Shown here: positions 1 through 11,000 of the stretch, piece after piece | Layout: every line of letters begins with the position of its first letter | Position numbering within the stretch: position 1 is the stretch's first letter | Origin: Pratylenchus scribneri | Taxonomy: Eukaryota; Nematoda; Chromadorea; Rhabditida; Pratylenchidae | Assembly (NCBI GenBank): GCA_030063045.1 | Contig: JAQSEB010000147.1 | Location: 1,178,001-1,242,000 of the forward strand | DNA: 64,000 bases | Direction: 5' to 3' | Translations under genes and position numbers: made by a program | Notes under the pieces: model-generated | The model's database searches: none | What the model saw: only the letters and a program-made list of their open reading frames with translations | Told to the model about the DNA's origin: nothing

Positions 1-1501
1 ATTAATTTAATTTAAATTAATAAATATTTATTATTTTTTTTAATATTAAAATTTGTTTATGTTATTGAAAATTTTGCTAGATTTATAAAAATATTTCATA
101 TTAAAAAGCTCGATATTATTTAATAACAATTTATCTGAAGGCCAAAGTAAATATTAAACAAGGTAGGAAAAATAATTTCCTGCTGGTTAAGAAAAATTGA
201 GAATAAAAGCTAAATATGAATTTCTTAAAATTAAAATTTGTTATATTATTGAAAAATTTTTAGAATTTGACTAATCATTAACCAATGTATTTTTTCCTAT
301 TGAAATTGCTTATTTAATTTTATTTTATATTATTATTTTTTGAAGGCCAAATAAATGTTAAACCATCTAGGAAAATTATTTCCTGGTTATTGGTTAACGA
401 AAATAGGAAAAATTGAGGGCAAAAATAAATGAGGAAAAGTCAAAAATCGGCTAAAGAAAATATTATGCCAATTTTTGGAAGGCAGCTGATATTAATTTGC
501 TGCATAAATTATTATATTACATTACTTGCCGAAGGCAGGAAATGTCCTCATTAAAATGTGTGGATTTATTCCCCATGGGAATTGGCAAAAATTGGAAATA
601 TTTTTAGTAGACAAAAATAATTACTAAGAGAAAATTTGAAATGTCTCGCTCTGATTTTTGATTCCTTATTGCGTTTCCAACTTAATGTATAAAATATTAA
701 GGAATTAATTTAGTAGAAAATTCAAAATTAGTTTAGTATATACATTACGTATTCTAATTTGTGCTTTTTATTTTAAAACAATGATTGATTCTAATATTTT
801 TAAAATATTTAATTACAAAGTAAACAAAAATATTAACTCGTATACTAAAATAAAACGGTTTTATAAAAGTGCAAATTATAATTGCCAAATGTCTGGTTCA
901 AAATCTAATTCAATTGGGAATAAATTTGGAGGGTGAATGTTTATTAAATATTATAAATGTACCGAATGATCTGTGATTAGAATCAATTGTCCTTGGGGAA
1001 TTAAAGCGTACCCATACAACGAACTAGAAATAAATTTAAAAAATTTAAAATATTTGTAAATGAATTTTCATCAAGCATTTATTATCGAAATAAATAATAT
1101 AATTATAGAATATTCTATGAAAAAAGGGAAAAAATTTAAATAAATATAATAATAATGGAATGGATTTAATTGCTTATATAAATTCTGTGAATGGGTAGAT
1201 TAATAATTTCTCTTTTTTATTAATTAATGACAGTTTTTCAAATTTAATAAAATCAAATTCTTTACTATTGATCCGATTGGAAATTTGTTAAAAATTTAAT
1301 TTTATAAATTTATTTGATTCATTTTCAAGAAAAATATTCATTTAATATTAATTTGATTTGAAATTGGATAAACATTATTAGTTGATTGTTCTTGTCGTCT
1401 GCAAATAATTTTGAATAATCGAATTGATTTTTTAAATTCTTTTTGATATGATTTCCGATAATCAATGCTGAAATGAAAAAATTAATTTAGGAATTCCAAA
1501 A
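1..1501. other. A+T-rich intergenic DNA
   Basis: No open frame with protein-like composition or splice structure is visible on either strand. The only structure I see is the stretch at about 863-1150, which resembles 4322-4625 on the other side of the receptor gene. The segment lies 3' of the minus-strand receptor. Confidence 0.6.
863..1150 (+). repeat. diverged direct repeat, copy 1 (flanks receptor gene)
   Basis: Shares ordered blocks with 4322-4625, among them GTGCAAATTATAATTG, CTGGTTCAAAAT, AAATGTACCG.ATGATC, GGGGAATTAAA and TGAATTTTCATCA. The copies have substitutions and indels, so the duplication is not recent. No coding potential is seen in either copy. Confidence 0.6.
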
Positions 1502-3578
1502 CTATAACCTGTTATAATAAAGAATTGGTGCATTCGCGATGATTCCAATATTCAAAAACAATCCACATGTGAACATATTTAAATACCAAAATTGCAATGG
1601 TGTTAGCGGCAATATGGATAGCGTGTAGAGGACTTGGACAAATAAATAGAAAAAATAAGCGAATACATTGACAAGGACAATTAGAAGCAAGGAATTATAA
1701 ATTTTCTGCTGTTTTTCAGTGGTCATTTCTTAATTCAAAATTTTTATGATGGAATAATAGTTCAAAATCGATTCAGCCTACCTGTTTTCAGCTTGATGAC
1801 AATGGCCACAAGCAAATATGCCAAAATTGATGCACAATTCACAGTCAATCCGGTACTCCAAATAAAGGTCCCAACATTGGGTAGGGCAAATAAATCATTA
1901 CCTATACCGGTGCAAGGCCATTCTGGCCAATTTTTGGCAGATTGAATCAATTGTGCAAAACAAAAGGCAATGATGGAAGAATTAATAAGAAGATGGCATA
2001 AAATATAAATGCGCTGGCTTATTTGACGATAGAAAATTGGTGCCAATACGGAAAAGAGTCGATCCAAGCTGAGCAATGCAACCTGTTAGAAGATAAATCA
2101 CAATTTTTATTGAAATGACGTAAAAAATAAATATGATGGGAAAATAAAATATAAAACGCTTGCATGAAAAAAACACAACAATGTATGGATGAACAAAAAT
2201 TTAACAATGTTTGGACAAACAAAAACACAACAATGTTCAGAAAAATAAAAACACAACAATGTTTGGATGAACAAAAACATAACAATGTTTGGATGAACAA
2301 AAACACAAAACAATGTTTGGATGAACAAAAACACAACAATGTTTGGATGAACAAAAACATAACAATGTTTGGATGAACAAAAACACAACAATGTTTGGAT
2401 GAACAAAAACATAACAATGTTTGGATGAACAAAAACACAAAACAATGTTTGGATGAACAAAAACACAACAATGTTTGGATGAACAAAAACATAACAATGT
2501 TTGGATGAACAAAAACACAACAATGTTTGGATGAACAAAAACACAAAACAATGTTTGGATGAACAAAAACACAACAATGTTTGGATGAACAAAAACACAA
2601 CAATGTTTGGATGAACAAAAACACAACAATGTTCAGAAAAATAAAAACACAACAATGTTCAGAAAAATAAAAACACAACAATGTTTGGATGAACAAAAAC
2701 ACAACAATGTTTGGATTAACAAAAACACAACAATGTTCAGAAAAATAAAAACACAACAATGTTCAGAAAAATAAAAGCACAACAATGTTTGGATGAACAA
2801 AAACACAACAATGTTCAGAAAAATAAAAACACAACAATGGTGCATGGAGTACAAGGCCAAATCAATATCGAAACTCAATCTTTGCTTTAATAAATCTTCA
2901 ATACACCAACATAACAAGTAACAACATTTATATATTCGCAAAAAATTTTCACAATCTCAACACCTGGGTATTGCCAGCCAATATGCCAATGGTTGAGTAG
3001 CTCTGAATTGGCAATGCCAAACGAATTGGATAAAAATTTATGCCACTCAAGGCAATGAAAAAAAAGTGGAAATGGCCCATTTGATGGAGTATTCTGAAGA
3101 AGGCTTCCAAGGCAAGCAAAATACAGGTGTTATATCGAAGAGAGGACCTATATAATTAAGGGTTGGAAATATTGTCACCATAAAATTTAGGTACGATATC
3201 TATCGTGAAATTATGTTAAAAATTTTATGAGGTACTGAATAGGTGGAAACTGGAAACGAAGAGTCCCCTATAGGATTTTTTACTACTTTTCGGTTAAGCG
3301 ATACACATTACCTCCGAAATAATTCCGACTCAAAGGGGCAATTTTTTTAAAAAATTTTTATCCTAACCGATGTTTGATAGTCACCCAGCAAACACTAGCG
3401 TTCAATGGTATGCCAATCATTGCAGAAATTACAGAGAGCAATGCAGGTAAAAATAAACCCCAATGGAAACCAGCATCCTTGAAGGCCATATAAACCTGTG
3501 AATATTTATAAAAAAAATATATATATTTGATTTTTTTACCGGATTCATTTGCTCAATGGATGTACTATTATTATTCAT
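1502..3578 (-). CDS. Srsx-like seven-transmembrane chemoreceptor (5 exons, 292 aa)
   Basis: Predicted rhodopsin-class nematode receptor of the plasma membrane, probably chemosensory. Exons on the minus strand: 3578-3540, 3495-3368, 3147-2964, 2082-1782 and 1728-1502. All junctions are GT-AG with matching phase, giving 292 residues, a normal Srsx length. The N-terminus MNNNSTSIEQMNP has an N-glycosylation sequon. TM1 follows (GLFLPALLSVISAMIGIPLN), then TM2-TM3 on exons 3-4. TM3 ends in LSLDRLFSVLAPIFY, the LDR variant of the DRY motif. TM6-TM7 are on exon 5, ending NAPILYYNRL and a stop. The start is the first ATG in frame and gives a sensible extracellular tail. Intron 3 (881 nt) carries the minisatellite. 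Assignment to Srsx rather than a sister Sr family is by motif memory, so the 7TM call is firmer than the family name. Confidence 0.85.
2164..2840. repeat. 26-bp minisatellite inside receptor intron
   Basis: About 25 tandem copies of a 26-nt unit (ACAACAATGTTTGGATGAAC followed by AAAAAC) fill most of the 881-nt intron 3. Two unit types alternate in blocks: TTTGGATGAAC and TTCAGAAAAAT. A few units are 28 nt, with ACACAAAACAATG. Because 26 is not a multiple of 3 and the unit has no minus-strand stop, all three minus-strand frames stay open, which creates false ORFs of up to 246 codons. Confidence 0.95.
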
Positions 3579-5089
3579 GATTGAACGTATTGTATTTAGA
3601 AGTTTAAATTTATTGGAAAATAGAATTATAAATTTGCTTTTTCTTAATTAAATTTTTATTTTTTCTTAAATTTTATAATCACCAATAATTATGGCCAAAA
3701 ATATTATTATTTTTTCCTTATCTGTTCTTCAAGGTAATAAGTTTTGGATTTGCCATTTATTTAAAAATGTTTTGGCCTAAAACTTTTATGATTTTAATAA
3801 TGCCAATTACCATTGATTGCATCGAACTTTACACGCGATGCATTTTAATTAATTTTTGGATTCATAAAATTTGTCTTATAAATATTGACGAAAGAAGTTT
3901 CTCAAAAATTTGTATGTAAAAAATACAAATTTACATTAAAATTTGATGAATTTGTCGAATTAATTAAAATAATCTAGGTCTACTCCGAGGCAAGGCAAAT
4001 AACAGAAATTTTATGTTCCTTCTTTTCTCATAAACCAAATTTGTATCTTTTTTATTTCACTGAGTTATACAACTTTTAACAAATTCAATTTTTCAGAAAA
4101 ACTAAAAAAATAAATTGACAAGGATATTTGAAACCGATTCTCGAAACCGGTTGCATTATTTGAGATGCCTGTATTATTTTAGATGCACCATTTAATTAAA
4201 AAAGAAAAAGGTATTGTAGAAAGACATAAACTCAAAAAAGAAGATAAACCAAGTTTTTATGATATTATATATATAAATAAAAATATTAAAAAAGTTAACT
4301 AAAAAGGTGATATGTATAAAAATGTGCAAATTATAATTGGTAAACATCTGGTTCAAAATTAATTCAACTGCGAATAATAAACATTGAGGATGAATGCTTA
4401 TTAAAAATTTATTTTATTTTTTCTTATAAATGTACCGGATGATCAGGCATTCATTGGTGTCCGGGGAATTAAATCATACTTTATATGAACTTAAAAACGT
4501 AAAAATTTAAAAATACTTTTTAATGAATTTTCATCAGACACTTATTATGGAAACACGGAATGCAATGTTAAAAATTAAAATTTATTTTCAAAAAGGAAAA
4601 AAATTAAAGAAATATAATTTAATTTATATGCAATTATATGTTTTATTTACTTATCATTAGTCCCATTTCTGTAACAAGGTTTTTATAGTCAAAACAATTA
4701 TATTATATTCCTATTTATTTTAAATTCCAAATTTTAGCATTATAAATACTTTAAACATCCTATATAGTATTTTTATGATATTTCAATTATTGAATTTATC
4801 AAAAGTTTAGACAGTTAATATGATGAATTCTTTATTACCAAAATTTGTTAAAAATAATTCTTTATTCCTAAATTTGTTTTGATTTTTGATTGAATCATTC
4901 AAAAAAGGGAAATGGCTGGAAAAAATTCATATATTCCCAAAAATAATGAATCACAATTCACAAAAGAACAAAATTATTTTTCATTAAAACCAAATAAATA
5001 TACAATTTTACTTTTTTTAAATAAATAAATTTTGTATATCAATTAAATTAATTTTTATATTTTTGTTTAAAAAAGATGATTTAATAAAA
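3579..5089. other. intergenic DNA between divergent genes
   Basis: Lies between the 5' ends of the minus-strand receptor and the plus-strand protease-like gene, so it presumably holds both promoters. I see no clear promoter motif. It contains the second copy of the flanking direct repeat at about 4322-4625. Confidence 0.5.
4322..4625 (+). repeat. diverged direct repeat, copy 2
   Basis: Partner of 863-1150 in the same orientation. The pair brackets the receptor gene, as expected if that gene sits in an old local duplication or between remnants of one repeat family. Confidence 0.6.
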
Positions 5090-8000
5090 ATGCCATATTT
5101 AATAAAAATGCCATCACCATATAATAAAGTCCTGCCTTGGGGCCTTTTGCCCGAACAAGTGCCAATTCCATTCTACAAGCGCCATTCATTTCGGCTTTCC
5201 GTTTATTTGCTTCTTCAATTCGGTTTTTTGGTCTTTTTATTATTGGCAAGCCAACCAACCTCGGCCAATGCCAACAATGATGGAGAAGGAAACAATCAAC
5301 AAGGAAATAATGATCAGAATTTGGGGCAGCCAGAACATCCTTTTCAACATAAGAATATTCCTGATGGTTGGCAAAATTGCGTCATTCCTGCAAAGGTTAT
5401 TTGTTAGGCAATAAAGAAATATGGCACTAAAGATCGGATGGTTGAGTATGGGTAATTTTGGCCGGTTTAAAATATTTTTTTTTGGAATTTTTGAAAATGG
5501 AAATATTGATGAAAAAATGTTGAAAATGCCAAAATCTTTTTTAACTTATTGTCAGGGCTTGATAATAATTGCCAATTATCCATCACCACTTTTTCCAGTC
5601 ATATCCTTAATACCGAAAAATTAGTCAAGAGATTTCTAAGCCCTAAATAGTGTTTTTCTATGATTTTAAAACAAAGTTTAAAATAAAAAGAAAATTTAAA
5701 ATTTTTTTGGATCTGATGAAAGTTGACAGATAATCGACAAGTACCTAGGGCATAAGGTTAAATTTGGGCCTCATGATGGGTTTAGGATAAGGGTAAGTTA
5801 GGCTAGAATACTTACGAAATCTTATTTGGCCAAGTTACAAATTATATGATCCAAAAGAAAAATATTATTTTTCGGAACGAAAAATTTTTCACCATAGCTT
5901 TTTTTTCGTCAAATTAAATAAAATAATACCTATCTTTTAAAAATTCAATTTTTTCTACATATGTGAATAATAAAAAATTATTTTCCAATAAATTTTTAAA
6001 ATATTTAGGTAAATGACAAAACCAATAGCACAAATTCGAGAATTGTTGACATTAAATGTGCCGAGAAGATTCCCAATTTTATTAGAGACAATGATATCCA
6101 AAAAATTTCGAAGGAAGGAGAATTTCGAAGGTATTTTTTCCATATATTTACATTTATTTTAATTAAGCATTTAATAAGTTTATCAATGTGTTGGCAAACG
6201 GCTTCAAATAATGGGAATAAATTTTCGAGTCGTTATAAATGGAACAATTCGCCAAATTCCATCGATGCTTGTTCTAAATTGTTTGCGAATTTAAACAAGA
6301 TAAATAATGAAGAAAACACCGAAATTCGTGGGATAGAATTGAAATGGAAGCATCAAAATGTGATTTTGTCAACTACACTCAATGATGGGTTTATTTTCTA
6401 TATAAAATTTAAAAAATTAATAAAAATATTTTTTGTATTCATTAAAGGACAACTGATATTACCTCCATTGTAAATGATAAATTCAATGGTCGTATTGATA
6501 AATTTCTCGATTGTTTGCTCACGCATAATTGTTCCAAGGATAAAGCTTTCCATTCCTGTAAGTTTTTAAATTTAAATAATACTCATTAATAATTGGTGTA
6601 AGCTATTTTATTTTGCGTTCTTAATCTATAGCAATTTTTGCTAATTTAAAAATATTACTGTTTTTTAAAAAATTTTTTTTGAGCCATATGGAATAAAAAA
6701 TTAGCATATTTAAAAAATATTTTTAAAATGATAATTTTACGGAAAGAAATAAAAATATATCTATTTGAATATAATTTCTTGATATAAAAAATCAAAAATC
6801 GAGTTTATCATTTATTAGAATATTAACAGAATAATTTCGTTCCCACATTTATATATGTTATGCCGAAAGCTGAGAATTGACAAAAAGCTGAGAATTCTTT
6901 AAACCAAAATAAATATATTATAAAATTATTAATTAATTAATTAATTTTAAATTATTAATATACAAGAATTGAATTGATATATGGCCTATCCAATTCACAA
7001 AAAATCCACTTTAATGATATAAAATTTAATTTATTTGATCTAAATGAAATTATTTCATTCTATTTATGAACAAAATAAAGAATTTTTGAAAAATTTTAAA
7101 ATATGCTAAAATTTAGATACCGCTTTTCCGATCAGAAAATTCTCCTATTTTTTTAATTGATAAAAAACATTTTATTTTATCATCAATTGAAATAATTGTG
7201 AAATTAAAATTTCTTAAAAAAGCAATAAATGGTATTTTAGTTGGGAAAATTATATTTTTAATATAAATAAATATATTAAAATATTCGATAGCCCTGGAAA
7301 AGGCCTATAAAATATCAAAAAATTATTAAGGATATAGATGATCTCTAAATTTTCGACAAAATTTTTATCCTTAATAAATATTTGATATTTTATAGGTCTT
7401 TTCCAGGGCTATCGAATATTTTAATATATTTATTTATATTAAAAATATAATTTTCCCAACTAAAATACCATTTATTGCTTTTTTAAGAAATTTTAATTCC
7501 ACAATTATTTCAATTGATGATAAAATAAAATGTTTTTTATCAATTAAAAAAATAGGAGAATTTTCTGATCGGAAAAGCGGTATCTAAATTTTAGCATATT
7601 TTAAAATTTTTCAAAAATTCTTTATTTTGTTCATAAATAGTAGGGTTGCTCAAAGTCGGTTAACCGAACCGAAACCGAAACCGAAAACCGGGTTTTTTGG
7701 CCCAAAAACCGAAACCGAAACCGAGGTTCGAAAACCGCGAAAACCGAAAACCGAGGGTCCAAACCGACGGTTTTTCGGTTTTTATTTTTCACCTTGAGGG
7801 ACAATTTTTGGTTAAAATTTTACCTTATTCGACCATTTTTAATTAAAAATTTTCCCTAACGGGCTATTTTTAGGCTTAAAATATTATCTTTTGGATCATT
7901 TTTAGTTTAATATTTTTCCTTTCCCGTCTATTTTTGACTGATTTTTTACTCTATGGCCATCTTTGCCTTTAATTTTACCCTCCAAGAAATTTTTGGTCTA

Positions 8001-11000
8001 TTTTTTTATTCAAAACCATTTTCAACTGAAATTTTTTGCTTAAACGGGCATTTTTAATATAAATTATTTCATTTATGGCCTTTCTTTTCTAATTTTTCTC
8101 CCTGCGGGGCCATTTTTATTCGAAATTCTTCTTTTTGTGAATTATTTAGGCTAAAATTTTTCGGCACTATATGGAAATAAGCACTTTTTGAAAATTTTTT
8201 CTAAATCTCGCTGGAATGTGTTGGAACTGCGGAGGAATGTAAGAGTGGACTCCGGAGTGTGCGTAGCCGAAGCGCGGGAACTGGAGGAGTGTTTAGCGAG
8301 CGAAGCGAGCCAAGCGCTCGTCTACGGAGGAGTCCACTCTGAAATGCCCCCGGAGCAGTTCTAATCCGTATTTCCTTTGCGCAACTAAATTTTTAGTTTT
8401 TCGGTGAAAACATTTTTGCTTTTGAGTTTTAGATGAAACCAATAGCATTTTCATACTCAGCTGGTCGAGACGCGTCGATTGGTGTATAATTTGACGACTT
8501 TGAAAAAAAATATTCTAAAAGTGCTTATTTCCATATAGCGTCAATTTTTCTCTGTTGGGCTTTTTTGAAATATTTTCTCTTTTGGGTCTTTTTTGTTGAA
8601 GCAAACCTAGAAGAATAACTAAAAATTGAAGTAAAATATTGGATATGTGATATTTGAAAAAATTTTCTTTGATTTTTTGCGAAATTTTATGAAAAATTAA
8701 ATTTTTCAAAAATTTTTTGACCATTTTTCAAAAAACCGAAAAACCGGAAAACCGAAACCGAAAACCGAGAATTTTTTCAAACCGAAACCGAAAACCGACA
8801 TTGGAAAACCGGGAAAACCGAAAACCGGAAACCTCGGTTTTTAAAACCGACTTTGAGCAACCCTAATAAATAGGATGAAATAATTTCATTTAGATCAAAT
8901 AAATTAAATTTTATATCATTAAAGTGGATTTTTTGTGAATTGGATAGGCCATATATCAATTCAATTTAAAATTAATTAATTAATTAATAATTTTATAGTT
9001 TAGTTATTTTGGTTTAAAATTCTCAGCTTTTAATCAAAAGTTGAGAATTCTCAGCTTTATGTTAAATGCTGAAATTTCACCGCCTCGTCATGAATTCTCA
9101 GTTTTTAATCAATTCTCAAGAATTGGCAATTCTCAGCTTTCGGAATAACACATTTAATAATTTCTTATATTAATAGTTGATGGAAATGCCAATGTTGGTG
9201 CCATGCTTACTGATTATTCATTGGATGCAATTCATTTAGAGTTGTCAGTACAACTGAGAAAGTTTGATATTTTGTGGGATTTAATTGAGCCAAAAGGGCA
9301 GGAGCTTGACAATTTGACACGTGAAATATTGCTTGAAGAATGTGAAAAGGAAGTTATAGAAATGAATAAACGGGCTAATTTTCCATGGGTCAGTTTGTTT
9401 TATTATGATTAAATCAAATTTTACTTGTTATTTTTCTTTACAAATTAATAGGGGGCGAATTTTTATTGCTATCAATATTTTTCTTGCGAACTTAAAATAG
9501 CTTTAAACCAACATAAAACACGTTTTTATCAAGGTTTTAGTTGATTTGCATGAACTTTTATGTCAATATTCATCAATATTTTGCCATTTTTTGGCCTTCA
9601 ATATTGACATCAATATTTCGGCATTTTTTGACAATTTTTGACCATTTTTGTCAATATTTTGAAGATTTTAGAAAAAAATTGAAATTTTTTGAAAAAAAAA
9701 GAAAAAATTTTTTTAAAAATTTTGAAAATTTTAGAAAAATTTTGATTAAAAAATTTAAGGAAAAAGTTTATTTTGTGATTTGTTGAAAATAATTAATGAA
9801 AAATTGATTTTCGAAAATTTTTTAAAAATTATTGGTGTATAAAAATTTTTAGGAAATGGATTTTGAAATTTTTTGAATAAAAACTTTAAAATATGAATAA
9901 TTTTTGATTGAGGTTAATGAAAAATATTTTTTTTCGAAATTTTTATAAAATATAGCGATTTTTTAAAAAAAATTTCATCAATATTTTGACAATTTTATGT
10001 CAATATTTTATGCCTATATTTCGGAATTCTATATAAATATAAATCCGCCCCCTACAAATTAATAATAAAATAATTTTTTATCAATGAATTAGAATTAATA
10101 TTTTAAATATTGCAGAAAAAATAAATTCTATTGAAAAATTATTAATTTAAAGAATGAAACTACATTAGCTTACTAAAATGCAAAATAAAGTATTAAATTT
10201 AATCTAATAAGCTATACATTTTTTTTTGATTACATATGGGACCAGATAAAGAGGAATTTTTAAAGAAACATGTTTAATTAAATTCGCAGAAATTAATGTT
10301 TTGTAAATTAAGTTGGGACGGCTTAAAGATAAAGATGACTCTAAGAATAAGAATACAATGATAAAAATGATGAAGATAATGATGAGATAGTGAAGATTAT
10401 ATCTCTTCTTCCAACATTATTTTTATCATAATATTTTTCTTATTAGCCGTCCTCGCTCCCCCCCCCCCCCCCCCCACCCCGATAATGATTCCCCTTCCCC
10501 ACAAGAATAGTAAAGTACCTATAATTTATTTTATAACTATTGAATGAATAAATTTTAAATATTAAAATAATTAAGCATGTGTGGAATGAAGGAAGCAAAA
10601 AGGAATGTCTTATGTCACCAAAAGAATGGGCAGCAAGGATGGGCATTGATGAGCGCATCAATCCTAACCCCGAAGGGAAGAATCAGACCTGGGGTGGGCC
10701 AAACTCATCTGGTCCAATTGAGCCAATCCCGCTGAGACCAACACGCCCGGATGAATGGAACAGTCATTCAAAAGTAACCTTTAATTTCACTGGTGTCTCG
10801 GGAAGAAACAAGAGGGATACCATTAATTTTGATGTTGAATGTGATTTCGAAGAATTTGATTTGCGCAAGGCTCCGGAATTTGAGAAATGTGCAAAAGTGT
10901 AAGTTTAGTGTTTTACTATAACTTAGAAAAAAATGACTAATGTTTTACACTTATTAAAAGAAAATATATTTCACAATTATACTTTTATGCCTTTATGGAA

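Larger units (their letters stand above)
6857..9149. mobile_element. palindromic foldback element in intron 4 (outer layer)
   Basis: Outer ends are GTTATGCCGAAAGCTGAGAA (6857) and its complement ending CAGCTTTCGGAATAAC (9149). From these ends inward the two arms are reverse complements of about 0.5 kb, turning near 7350. They include a near-identical stretch at 7066-7319 against 7389-7640, and 6968-7068 against 8870-8968. The right arm is interrupted by the hAT-type insertion at 7641-8865. No coding capacity. It sits in the 2.6-kb intron 4 of the cathepsin-B-like gene. A solo end-like copy (GGCCGAAAGCTGAGAATTGCC) lies near 13002. Confidence 0.85.

Noticed and set aside
2019..2759. 246-codon and overlapping minus-strand open frames rich in CFCSSKH
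   Set aside because: They translate the 26-bp minisatellite in every phase and lie inside an intron.
2164..2840. CRISPR-like array
   Set aside because: Units are contiguous with no unique spacers, and the genome is eukaryotic. It is a minisatellite.
9452..9544. Possible last exon (in phase, ending in TGA) of the N-terminal protease-like exons
   Set aside because: It lies wholly inside the hAT-type element with the CAAATTAA duplication. Exon 5 joins exon 6 in phase without it.
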